The position numbers were made by a program, and so were the translations under genes. A stretch of 64,000 nucleotides of DNA. Origin: Corythucha ciliata. Lineage: Eukaryota > Arthropoda > Insecta > Hemiptera > Tingidae. Where the stretch lies: the NCBI GenBank assembly GCA_038030265.1, contig CM075939.1, positions 25,525,253 through 25,589,252 of the forward strand, written 5' to 3'. This document shows, one piece after another, positions 32,086 to 42,708 of this stretch (position 1 is the first letter of the stretch; the number at the start of each line of letters is the position of its first letter). The notes under the pieces are model-generated. The model saw only the letters and a program-made list of their open reading frames with translations, did not search any database and was not told the origin of the DNA.

Positions 32086-32898
32086 AACCTACAAATATTC
32101 ATTCAACGCTTGCGAGCAACGGACCGCAACATGATTAGAAGCCCAACACCTCCTGCTCCTAGTGACTCTATGCATGGCCATTGACGGACTTATGACCATT
32201 ATCACGCACTCCTACAGAAAAAAGAACATAACAAAACGTTTTGTCGTGTAATATAAGCACCATCACTTTAAATTATCTCTAGCGCTATTTATGGATCGAA
32301 TGTTAGTTTTTTTTCTGAAAATCCCCTATCCATGACGGGTCGGGCAAGGAATTTTTCCATTTTTTAAATTCTCTCTTTATGCCTTTTAGTTTAGTTATTA
32401 GTTAACTTTCTTTTTGATTTTTTACATTTAAATTATTCATTTAAATTTACTCATTTAAACATTTAAATTTAAATTTAACATTTAAATACACGCTGTTATA
32501 CCAAAATGACATAATATAGGTGTAAAATTACTTTTGACTTGAGATCTCACGCTAGTCCGCCTGGGGCTAATTCTCTAAGCATCCCCCCACCTAAAAATGA
32601 CATGGACATTACATGTCCGCATTTGTCGGAACGTCTTGTATGCACTCGGAACTACAGGGCAAACCATTTCACATGAACCAGGTAGAATTGACGTATAGAC
32701 AGGGTGGTCGGTTTTGAGTAGCAAAAAAAAAATTGGGTTATAGTACACCAAAGATAAAAAAGTCCTATTCGGATAGTGGCCTATCTCTTTTTGTTTTCGA
32801 GTAATATTTTTTTTAGTGATTTTTAGGCGCAACTGTATTTTTCAACGAAAAACTTCTATTTCTCAGCTTCTACTTCACTTTTTTTCAAAAAGTAATGG

Positions 32899-34700
32899 AT
32901 CCTGAAAGTTCTAGGCAGTAAACTTTTGTCAATGGGATTACCCTTCAAATTCGTTACAAATATCTTCCATTTGTTGGAGTGTAGGAGCATATTTCTGAAA
33001 ATTAATAATGAGAGAATAGGACCAAGATTGACTAGAGACGGACTCCCTCAGGGAGGTATCCTTAGCGGGCCTTTATACTCCATATATACAGCAGATCTAC
33101 ATACTTTTTGTCATCCTGGCACCACTTTAATACAATATGCAGACGACATTTGTCTGTATACCACCAATCAAAATGTCACCACATGTTTACAAACCTTAGA
33201 TAGTACAATGAACAACCTTACACCCTGGATGACTAACAACGGAATGACTCTGAATTTGGAAAAATCAGTTGCTTGTCCGTTCACCCGTCGCAGAACTAAT
33301 TTCTTAGGAGAAGAAATAATTCTAGGTGGTATGCACATCCCGGTTAAACCCTCAGTCCGGTTTTTAGGCCTAACGGTGGATACAAAAATGAAATGGACTG
33401 GTCATATAAGAGGCATAATTACAAAATGCGAAAAGTACATTAACATACTCAAAATAATCTGCAACAATAACTGGGGGATAAACCCTGCGACGTGCCTCCT
33501 TTTTTACCAAGCAACAATTCGATCTACAAATTGATTTTGGGTCCATTTTGTATAGTAGAGCGAACAGAGCATTACCTACTCTATGAAGTTGACAAACCGC
33601 AGTACAAAAGTGTACGGATATGTTTAGGTCTCTTGAAGTCCACCCCAATCAACGCGATGTTGTCTGAAGCACATGAGCCCCCACTAGTATTACGTCGCAG
33701 AATGTTAACAGATAGATACATCCTTAAAGCAATATCATCAAAACCGGAAATATCCAAAAAAATTAGTCACCTAACAAGTTTAGTATTCACTCACGTATAC
33801 TGGAAAAACAAACCTGTTCCCTTACTGGTTGACAGCTTTGCGGCAACGTCAAAATACCATCCATTAATAGATTCTTCGGACAAAATTCCCATTTTTCGAA
33901 GCCCCAAATATTTAATCAATACCCCGGTCAAAATCATTATTATGCCCCATTGTAAAGATCACTCTTTAATTCAAAATCGTACAAATTTTGTAGGTGAAAT
34001 AGTTCCCCTAATTGCAAATACAAGAGAAATTTACACAGACGGGTCCAAATCAGGAGAAAATGTTGGAGCCTCCTATTATGATAGGACTGACAACGTTAAA
34101 TATTTTTTCAAATTGTCGAGCCTCTTATCAAGTTACTCCGCAGAATGCATTGCAGTAATTGAAGCGTTACACTACATTAAGTCGTCCAGCATAAGTCATT
34201 TCTCACTTGCAACTAATTGTTCTCACCTCATTGTGGAATCATGGAACTGATAGATGACATTGTAAATTTACAAGAGAAGAGTCTAAACATAGTCTGGATA
34301 AAATCACATTCACAAATACCGGGAAACGAGGAAGCAGATCATCTAGCGAAAGAAGGCAGCACATCCTGCAACACTCTACGTTACAAAATACCTCAGACAG
34401 ACTTACGACCACTGAGTACCAAAGCGCTGTACGGTCAATGGCAGATAGAGCACACCAATAACCAAAAAGGCCAATAATACACTTCTATCAATCCAACTAT
34501 TCAACAACCATGGTTTTGGAATTTAAAAACAACGAGAAAACACACGTGAATATTAATCAGACTAAGAGTAAACCACGGTATTTGTAACTCATATCTAAAT
34601 AAAATTGGACAAAGCAACAACAACTTATGCTCCACATGCAACACTAAAGAAGACCTCAAACATAAAATAATGGAATGCAATAAATACAGCTCCCAAAGAA
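32899..34700 (+). pseudogene. LINE reverse transcriptase/RNase H relic (I-like group)
   Basis: The RT palm is visible: GLPQGGILSGPLY, QYADDICLYT, VRFLGLTVDTKMKW. Frame changes occur near 33530 and 33582 (DFGSILYSRANRALPTL lies in the middle frame), then KPQYKSVRICLGLLKSTP. RNase H follows: IYTDGSKSG, SAECIAVIEAL, then LATNCSHL, where the expected third catalytic Asp of T-D-S is Asn, then a frameshift and WIKSHSQIPGNEEADHLAKE. A CCHC-type knuckle (CSTCNTKEDLKHKIMEC) is at 34628-34678. RT plus RNase H plus knuckle suits the I/LOA/R1 groups; I cannot choose among them. Several lesions, non-functional. Confidence 0.85.
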
Positions 34701-35060
34701 ATCCGTTTATGCTTCCTTATACTCAAAGTTAACTACTCCCTTCAACTACAAAACCATACTCCGTAGAATAGACCTAACCTCCAAAGATTTACTAACTTTC
34801 ATAAGTAATGCTAAAATATTAGTTTAATGCACAGTTAATTTCTTATTATTTTAAAATTGTTACTTAATAATCATATAATCTTCCCTTATAAATTTACATC
34901 ATAATCATTAAAGTCATAAAAATCATAATCATAAATCATACTCATAAATCATAAACGTAACACAAAGAACACTAATACTTAAAAACAGTACAAAGAAACA
35001 AACCAATGACGGCTGATGGCTCTTGTAAGCATACGCCAGAAAAAAAAAAAAAAAAAAAAA
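32899..35060 (+). mobile_element. 5'-truncated non-LTR retrotransposon with A-tail
   Basis: Starts abruptly inside the reverse-transcriptase coding sequence and ends in a run of about 21 A (35040-35060) after AAGCATACGCCAG. AATGG borders both sides (32894-32898, 35060-35064, partly merged with the tail). The opposite foldback arm has the uninterrupted site (reverse complement AAAGTAATGGCAGTTTCG near 35780). Confidence 0.88.
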
Positions 35061-35312
35061 ATGGCAGTTGCGTAATCTACGGAAAATTTTCTATGGGATG
35101 AATGCAAAATAAATATTCTAAATGGTCAAAAGCGCCTGAAAACGTACTAACGTTTTCGTTGCGTCAATGCAAAAAAACAAAAAATTTGACTTCAAAAAAC
35201 AATTTACTGTGTCGCCAAAAATTGCTTCACACGTTGTCAAGCGTCTTAAAAACTTCTCCGTTTTCCCAGCTTTCCAACGATGTACTCGAAAGTGGAATTA
35301 TCTCCCTCCTTT

Positions 35313-35454
35313 GGCCCCTTTTACACGAGTAAGTTTTTTGATCAAAGTAGCCATTTTGAAAAAAATTCACAGATGTTCCCTGCCTCAAATTGTCTGTTTG
35401 TGATCAGATTGAACATATTTTTGGACAAAAAACTTACTCGTGTAAAAGGGGGCC
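35313..35454. mobile_element. 142-bp MITE in foldback loop, TIR GGCCCCTTTTACACGAG
   Basis: GGCCCCTTTTACACGAGTAA pairs with TTACTCGTGTAAAAGGGGGCC (one extra G), flanked by TTT on both sides. The termini resemble the MITE at 7116 (AGGCCCATTTACACG). Confidence 0.75.
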
Positions 35455-35957
35455 TTTGACAATAAAATTCGAAAAGAAGCGAAAAAGTCATACATTTTGG
35501 GCTAAAATTGTGAATAATAACAGGTGCCAAAATTCATCGAACCTTCGAAACTTTCGAGTACACCGTTGGAAAACTGGGAAAATGGAGAAGTTTTTATGAC
35601 GCTTGACAACGTGTGAAGCAATTTTTGGCGACACAGTAAATTGTTGTTTGAAGTCAAGTTTTTGGTTTTTTTGCATGGACGCAACGAAAACGTTACGTTT
35701 TCAGGCGCTTTTGACCATTTAGAATATTGATTTTTCTTCCATCCCATAGAAAATTATCCGCAGATTACGAAACTGCCATTACTTTCGAAAAAAAGCGAAG
35801 TAGAAGCAGAGAAATAGCAGTTTTTCGTTGAAAAATATATTTGCGCCTAAAAATCACTAAGAAAAATATTACTCGAAAAAAAGAAGAGATAGGCCACTAT
35901 CCGAATAGGACTTTTTTATCCCATTTTTGGTGTACTATTACCCGTTTTTTTTTTGTT

Positions 35958-36155
35958 CACACGAAACAATTTTCCGAGCTGAGTCACATTGTACAACTTG
36001 AATGATTCGTCGCCCTTCAAGACGTCACAACAACCCTCGCAGTGACCCCTGCTGTGGAAAATTCACTAGTACGTTAATAATCGTTTCATCCGTTAATACC
36101 TTAATAATTCGTTTTATACATGCAGATCCGGCCTAATGCTTTTTTTTACCGTTAG
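35958..36155. repeat. Scrap shared with 54040-54115
   Basis: AAATTCACTAGTACGTTAA and TCGTTTCATCCGTTAATACC recur, slightly diverged, at 54050-54105 after segment B. Confidence 0.6.
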
Positions 36156-36277
36156 GAAATATTGTCACGCTGAAAGATCCAGGACCGTGCAGAAAAAACC
36201 AATCTCCAAGAGGCGTCCGGTTTGAAGTTGCGTTGCGGTCGCTGCTACGTTTTAACCATCAGTGTGAAATTCTCCCG
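36156..36277 (+). CDS. Candidate internal exon, unknown protein
   Basis: A pyrimidine-rich acceptor (TTTTTTTTACCGTTAG) precedes and a strong donor (CCCG|GTAAGT) follows an open frame reading NIVTLKDPGPCRKNQSPRG then VRFEVALRSLLRFNHQCEI. Length 122 nt. I do not recognise the family and no partner exon is evident. Confidence 0.35.
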
Positions 36278-36627
36278 GTAAGTTTATAATTAATTGATTA
36301 TTGGACTTCTCCATAGTAGGAACTGTTATAATTCGGAGGTCGTGGGCCTGAGATCAGTACCCAAAACATCAGACATGTAAATAAACATGTTCAAAAAACC
36401 ATGAATTAAGGCGTTTTCTAGCCGCCCCCACTTATAAAAAGCGAAGGCAACATATAATCTTTTTGAAAAAAATCACAGCCAAACTACCTCTGAACAACAA
36501 TCCAGAGTCAGCCTCGATGATTTCTCGTAAAGTCATCGTACGCGACCCTAATACGTCTCCCGCTAGCTATACGGTCATTAGTCTTCTCCCTTGCTCGTCA
36601 TGGTTCGCAGATGATTTGTCTAAATAG
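36278..36627. other. No gene recognised
   Basis: AT-rich spacer between the candidate exon and the MITE; no repeats identified. Confidence 0.3.
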
Positions 36628-37238
36628 GTGGGCGTAAACGAGCAGATATCTGCGGCAGATTTCATGTTTTTGACATATATCGGTGGTGAAAATTTGCTCG
36701 TTAGTGGGCAAGAAACGACGACAGATCAACCGTGATCGGCCAACCGATATCGGTGGGAGTTCAAATCCGTCAGATGTGGTCTGTGGTCCCCCACTAATCA
36801 ACCGATTTCTTATGAGAGATATCTGGCAGACATAGATCGGCCGATTTCGAGTCGGGCGTCGCCCCTTAACGCAACGATTTTAACCACCGAAACTTCACTG
36901 AACATGTATTTTCTATTATTTTTATCATATGTATGGGTCAAGCTTTTTGCTCCCTCTACTAGTTTTCTAACTTCATATCTGCCACCGATCTCAAATATCT
37001 TTCGAACCCAACCGATAAATGAAATCTGTCAGATTTTTTTCCGCAACAGATCTCAATCTGCCAGATGTGCCCCCACTAACGGGCAGATTTGATCGGGTAA
37101 CAGATATCGGTCACAGATAACTTTTGTACGTTAAGGGGCGACGACCGATCTCATCGTTTGCTCTAGATCGTTAACGATATCTGTTGAAAATATCGGCCGA
37201 TCAAATCTGTCAGAATTATCTGCCCGTGTATGGGCCAC
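36628..37238. mobile_element. MITE, GATATC-rich foldback (copy 2, inverted)
   Basis: Reverse-complement relative of 24489-25147: GTGGGCGTAAACGAGCAGAT at the left and GTGTATGGGCCAC at the right, with the same CAGATATCTG and TTAAGGGGCGACGACCGATC blocks. Flanks are TAG (left) and TAA (right), so the target duplication is uncertain. Confidence 0.8.
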
Positions 37239-37719
37239 TAATCAGTCCTTTAAATTTCGTAATCGACAATTGATAAAGTGGGCCTTAATCCAAAATTCTG
37301 CGTCGCACATAATCTTTCCTTATATCACCAGTCAATTGAAGTTTGTCTACGCCTTTTCTACTATCTTTATTCGGGAATTAGCATGTTTTCTCAATTTTGC
37401 CCCTCCCCCCTTAATAGCCCCCTTCTCTCATCACTACCATTGACACCTTCCTTGATTGGTGTTTTTATTAATTTACCCAGTGAATGAGGCATTTTTCAAA
37501 ATTTGAGCCGGGAATTATCGTTTTTCCTCATTTTAGTAGCTATTTAGCGGTTTTTCCTAATTTTATCCAGAGAGACCAGGGGCCCCTCGACTGGACGGGC
37601 CCCAAGGCAGCTACCTTGGATCCGGCCATGTCGCGGAGTAGGCGAGGTATGATTGGAAGAATGTCGAGGAAACACATGTGCAACTCCCCCTTAATCAACG
37701 ATTGATAAAGCGGGCCTTA
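37239..37719. other. Spacer with a flanking direct repeat
   Basis: TCCAAAATTCTGCGTCGCAC at about 37289 recurs at about 38337, bracketing the two hairpins between. C-rich tracts at 37400-37430. No gene. Confidence 0.45.
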
Positions 37720-37868
37720 GGTCCGTATATGCTAAGTCGTTCCTCGAAATTTCCTCGACTCCAACCTTCCTCGCAAACTGTAGAATCACATGTTATTTTA
37801 TAATTTTTCCAGTTTGTGGGGGAGGTTTGAGGTGGAGGAAAATTCCAGGAACGACTTGGCATACGGGC
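37720..37868. repeat. Small hairpin (CCGTATATGCTAAGTCGTTCC)
   Basis: GTATATGCTAAGTCGTTCCT at the left pairs imperfectly with AGGAACGACTTGGCATACGG at the right. MITE-like. Confidence 0.6.
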
Positions 37869-37872
37869 ATAC

Positions 37873-38334
37873 GGGTTATGGAAATTTTGGTGTTTGAGGA
37901 ATGAAGACTGCGGGATTGATGATTCAGGGTTTCAGGAATTGTGTGGAGGACCACACGATACTTCCATGTTCCCGTCTTTGGCGTTCATCAATAATGCATA
38001 CAAAAACAAAATAAACAAAAAAACTTCCATGGTCGTATACATTTTTTCAGTGCTCCGACCCCTCCGATTTCACAAGTGCGACAAGGGTAACATGGACGCG
38101 GAAAATGGGAAATGAAACTCGCGCGCCCATGTTACCTTTTAACCAACAGGAAATTGGAGGGATCGGGGCACTGGAAAAATTGGTACGGCCATGGAAGTTT
38201 TCTTATCTATTTTTTTGATTGATGAGCGCCAAAGACGGGAACGTGGAAGTATCGTGTGGTCCTCCACGCAATCCCTGAATCATCAATCCCGCAGTCTTCA
38301 TATTCCTCAAACAACAAAATTTCCATAACTCTAA
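37873..38334. repeat. 458-bp hairpin element
   Basis: GTTATGGAAATTTTGGTGTT at the left pairs with AACAAAATTTCCATAAC at the right; AAGACTGCGGGATTGATGAT and ACGATACTTCCATGTTCCCG also pair with the opposite arm. A fragment (GGACCCCACGATACTTCC) recurs at 47200-47230. Confidence 0.8.
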
Positions 38335-39545
38335 ATCCAAAATTCTGCGTCGCACATAATCAATAATCAACCCTTAGTCCACATCGACTAATCTTCAAAT
38401 ATCGACCCTTATCCATCAACGACTATAACCATCAATCGTCACTCAATTTTCAATCCTCCTTCAATCATTCATCTTCGTTCTTTCATACCAAAAAATCACA
38501 CACAAAAAAAGTTACAAAATGTTCCAAAGTGAAGCACATTGAGTATACTTGGGTCGAAAACAGGCGATTTTAGGACCTTCCACCATTTTAGAACAACAAT
38601 TTCGAAAGCCAGCAGCCCGTTCCATATTCGTCATGGGAAGCTACTTCACATACAAAAGTTGTAGGAAATTTAATGCTCAACAAGTTTTTTGAGTGAAGAT
38701 TTTCCTCTAAAGTAACTCATTTTCGGGATATTTAGAAGAAACTAAAAGAAGTGCCAAAACATTTCGTTTTTTTTTTTCTCGAACACTTCTGACCTAAAAA
38801 TACAAGATGACAAAAAAGTGGTTTGTTTTCGACAAACTTGTAGTCAATTCGCATGGCAATTTTACGAGAAATCCGAACAAAATAGTTACAAAATTCCAGA
38901 ACCAATTGTTGCGAAGTTAATACCGAAATTATTATTCCGCTACGGATTAATATTTTCCTTCAAAACAAAGGTCATGTTCGCTTTTTCGTACCAAGAAACC
39001 ACTAGATTTCAATTACCATGTAATTCTGTGGCAAATAATTTGTGACGTAGTCACGCCAAATCCTACTCCTCCCACAATTTTCGCTTAATCTCAGTTTTTT
39101 TTCGGGTACAAATGTTTACAATGAAGATACAAAGGGGCTCACGCGGCATTTTTTTTGCAATTTCGACCGTCATTTTGTGCTAGTTGCATTTTTCGGCAAT
39201 TCGCAAGGAAATTTCCCGAGGAATCCGAAAAAAATATTTAAAATATTCTGAAATCACTTGTTTTGAAGTTATATCTAAAAACGACATTTCGGTACAGGGA
39301 GAACACGTCCACTAAATTATTTTTTTCTACAAACAAAGGACAGAGTTGTGCTTCTCTTACCAAGAAATAGACAGGTTTTCATTTTCATGCAATTTATCGA
39401 GAAAAAAAAGCGACAGACCGACGGCATGCCGAAAACCACTTTTTCCAACTTTTCTGAGGATATGTACATCATGAATGTGAAGTCAGCTCGGACTCGATTT
39501 TTTTCACGAACACCATACTTCCATTCCCGTAGGGAACATGAAAGT
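38335..39545. other. No gene recognised; AT-rich unclassified DNA
   Basis: Frames here are short and interrupted. The CTTCCATTCCCGTAGGGAAC motif at 39520 resembles 45959. No domain seen. Confidence 0.35.
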
Positions 39546-39549
39546 AAAA

Positions 39550-40260
39550 TGGCTATTTAGCTGCTAAAAAATTAATTGGTGGCTGAAATTGAGCAAAAAG
39601 TGCTAATTCGTGGCTGAAATTGAGAAAAATCATGAATTATCAGCTAAGATGAGGAAAAACGCAATTTCGCGGCCAACATTGGGAAAAATCGATAATTCAT
39701 AGCAAGAATTGAGAAACCCTCGTCTTCTTAGAAGCAACTTTTTGGCTAAAATGGAAAAGATACGTTAATTCGTAGCTATAAATGTAAAAAAAAAATCTCT
39801 AAATTGCGGCAAAAATTAATAAAAATGTGTAATTCACAGTGTAACATAGAGAAAAAGAGCAAATTCGCGGCTAAAATTGCGAAAAACAGCTAATCCTCAG
39901 TACACGGATATTATCGGGAAAAATGCCAATTCACAGATGCTAATTCTAATTCATGAAAACACAATTATCCTTCTCTTAAGACAACTTCGTTGAAAAATGA
40001 TGAAGTTAAAAAAATGCTAAATTACGACTAAAATGAATGAAATTGGCTAATTCGTGGTGTAAAAATTGAGAAAAAGAGCTAATTCGCGGTGAAAATTGAG
40101 AAAAACTCTATTCATGGCTGAAATTGGGAAAATTCTCAGTTTAGCTAGTAATTTAGGAATAACGCTAATTGAATGTCTCAAATTAAACTAAAAACGCCAA
40201 TTCGCGGCTAAAAATGAAAAAACCATATTTCGCGTCTCATTGAGAAAAAGGGCTTATTTC
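39550..40260. repeat. Degenerate minisatellite (AATTCGCGGCTAAAATTGAGAAAAA)
   Basis: About twenty loose copies of a ~31-35 bp unit of the type GCTAATTCGCGGCTAAAATT-GAGAAAAA. Confidence 0.8.
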
Positions 40261-40261
40261 C

Positions 40262-40402
40262 GGGTAGCATGTCGGCCTTGACCTGCTGGCAAGTCCGCAG
40301 GACTTGCACGTGCCAGTTCACTTCCCTGAAGTCCTGACTGGTCGCCCTGATGTGCCTTCCAGGGCGAGAAGAATGGCACACACCTGTTACCTCGCTTGTT
40401 CT
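40262..40402. other. GC-rich island with small hairpins
   Basis: Sits between two AT-rich minisatellites. GCAAGTCCGCAGGACTTGC at about 40300-40318 is a perfect small hairpin; CCCTGATGTGCCTTCCAGGG follows. Unknown origin. Confidence 0.35.
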
Positions 40403-40420
40403 GTACAGCTAAATTTGTAA

Positions 40421-40860
40421 GTCAGGTTCTAAAAATGGTAAAAATGAGTATAATGTGGTACAAAAACAGCTAAACTGACAGCTCGAGCCTTGAAAAGGCG
40501 CAACGAAACGATACTTGCCCTGAAAATGGCAACACAGACTATGCGAACTCCAAAAATGGCCAAACTAGCCATTCGCACGCATAAAATGTTTAAAACTGAC
40601 GATTCGAACCCTCAAAATGCCAGAAAACTGACCACTGGCGTTCGAAAAATGGTCAAACGACTGACCATTCACGCCTTGAAAATGACTAGACTTACATTTT
40701 GCGACCTAAAAAACAACCCAACCGGCAATTCAGGCGCTGATGGATGGAGGGCTATTCTTGTCTTAAGAATGACAAAACTGACTATTTTTTCGTCGAAAAC
40801 ATGGTAAAATTGACTATTCACGCCCTAAAAATGGCCGTACTGATAATCAAACTGGTTAGA
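40421..40860 (-). repeat. Reverse-oriented copy of the GGTCAGTTT minisatellite
   Basis: Units of the type CCCTAAAAATGGC-AAACTGAC-ATTCG are the reverse complement of the 25155 and 50285 arrays. Confidence 0.75.
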
Positions 40861-40974
40861 GTTGTCGGGAAATTATCCATCAAGCGGTATCCAAGGACGC
40901 TTCATCAGAAATAGTATTATCTCGCCGTAGCAACCACCTCACGTGAGTTTTTCCCGACAACTCGGAATAAGACC

Positions 40975-41182
40975 CCTGGGGGTCAACCATGAGCTAGCGT
41001 GAAAATACCGTCAAAACGCGGTATCTATGGCGTTATAACACTATTTGTGATAGAGCGTCCTTAGTTACCTCCTTAGGTAACTACTTAGGTAACTAAGGAC
41101 GCTCTATCACAAATAATGTTATAACGCCATAGATACCGCGTTTTGACGGTATTTTCACGCTAGCTCATGGTTGACCCCCAGG
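40975..41182. repeat. 208-bp near-perfect palindrome
   Basis: Arms 40975-41070 and 41087-41182 (96 bp each) differ at one position seen (CACTATTTG/CATTATTTG), around a 16-nt loop. The ends are CCTGGGGGTCAACCATGAGC and its inverse, bordered by ACC on both sides. No coding. Confidence 0.9.
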
Positions 41183-42059
41183 ACCTAGACCATAAAAAAC
41201 GCCCTGCGCAAGTGCCAGACACGTTCAAATGACCCGGATTTTTCATACGGTAGGCTTCCGGTGAATATTTTTATGACGTTTTATCAACTAATCCATGAAA
41301 ATCACCAATATAATCATGTATAACCTGAAAATAATAGTCTTACACATGTGAAAAAAATACCTCCTCCCAGTTGGGGGGGGGTGGGGGGGTTGAAAAAAGG
41401 GGCCCTTCTCAATCAGCAGTCTAGGTGCCTCTCGTTCTCCAAATCCGGCCCTGATTCCAGCCTATAGAACTTGTGTATTTGGCTCTATAACGAATTCACT
41501 TACAAAATTTGACCTTTTGGCCCACAAACTTGCTATATGGGATTCCGGAAACTCTTATTAGTATCTGAAACAGCCACATTTAGTTTTTTAGACAAAGTAG
41601 TAATTTCATGGCGCAAGTACTGAATATATTCAGACTGAAAACTGTTAATTCAACCCGATAGGATCAAAATATCTCTATGTAACAGGTCCCCGTGTCGTCT
41701 ATCTACAAGGCGACGAAATGGAAGCCCTCTCCCTAAATAACCAAAGGGAAGGGAGTTGACCGTTTCCTTTACGATAGGTCTTGGAAGAACTGTTAAACAA
41801 ATTATAGCAATCACAACAATTTGTTATTATTCTAAATTTTAAGTTGGTAAGCAATTCCTGAATCAATTAAAGCATAATACTTAACTGAAAAATTCAAGAT
41901 TTCCTCCTCGCCATCAACCCCATCGCATACCATTTTTAGCATTCAATTTGCTATCCCCAATAATGAAGGTACTCCCCACTACTGCCACTGCTGGGGCATT
42001 GTTTCCAAACTCCAAGTTTGCACACGTTTTGTTTAGTTAGATTGTTTGGATAGTTTTTT
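41183..42059. other. No gene recognised
   Basis: Contains a G-run region at 41370-41392. Nothing else supportable. Confidence 0.35.
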
Positions 42060-42320
42060 GAGGTAGTGTCTTTTCTTCATTTAGTTTAATTAATACCATG
42101 GATGTACTTCATATTTCGAAACTCGCGAATGAAGTACGTGCGGAGAAGATTTGGGAAAAATTGAGTGCCTCTCGCATCTTTAGATCTTCAGCCCTCAGTT
42201 CATATTAAACATTTATCTTGCGTTATTTGTTATTAATTTACTCTCCGACATAAGGTATGTACCCGTAACTTAAAATTATACATTTATGTTCGCGGAATAG
42301 ATTATGTGGTCCGTATCAAT
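42060..42320 (+). repeat. Dispersed repeat, copy 2 (relative of 14150-14412)
   Basis: Colinear match with 14150-14412. Reads MDVLHISKLANEVRAEKIW from ATG 42099 and stops after about 37 codons. Confidence 0.7.
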
Positions 42321-42708
42321 GGTTGGAGGCTGAAAGTTGGTTGAATGGTTGAAAACCGCTGCACTAGCCTCTTAGGATAGCAGCAGTAAGGTGCCCCCCC
42401 CCCCCATCAGACACCAAAACTGGATGGAAAATCAATTTCCCACTAACCACAAGGCCCGGTGCCCACGAATGATAAGTGTCGCCTGTTCGCCGCAACACAT
42501 ATCGACGCGGCCGTGGACACTAGACAGGCCCCCCCCCGCACCATAACTAAACTTGGCCACCCCTATTCCACCAAACAAACCACATCTGCCAATAAAACTC
42601 GATTGCCTGAACCAAACTCATTCTGGCGAGGAACTTGACTGTTTTTAGTGTCGCCTAATTGAAATAGTGCAGGGCAACATTAACTAACTGAAATCTTGCA
42701 AAACAATA

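Larger units (their letters stand above)
28372..32637 (+). mobile_element. Tyrosine-recombinase-bearing repeat, copy A (Crypton-like?)
   Basis: Colinear similarity with segment B begins near 28372/51436 and ends at ACGTCTT (32637/53828). The shared sequence includes about 330 bp upstream of the gene and about 290 bp of 3' flank (GGTCGGGCAAGG ... CGGAACGTCTT). No terminal inverted repeats and no obvious target duplication are seen at these limits, which fits tyrosine-recombinase elements such as Cryptons. The similarity with segment B also includes the upstream minisatellite, so the true mobile unit could be larger. Confidence 0.6.
32700..35957. mobile_element. Foldback with CAGGGTGGTC end, interrupted by a LINE
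   Basis: 32700-32898 plus 35061-35310 form the left arm, and about 35500-35957 the right arm in reverse complement (GATAGGCCACTATCCGAATA; CGTTGTCAAGCGTC; TTCGTTGCGTC). The right tip has lost the last ~25 bp. A LINE interrupts the left arm and a small MITE forms the loop. Confidence 0.8.
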
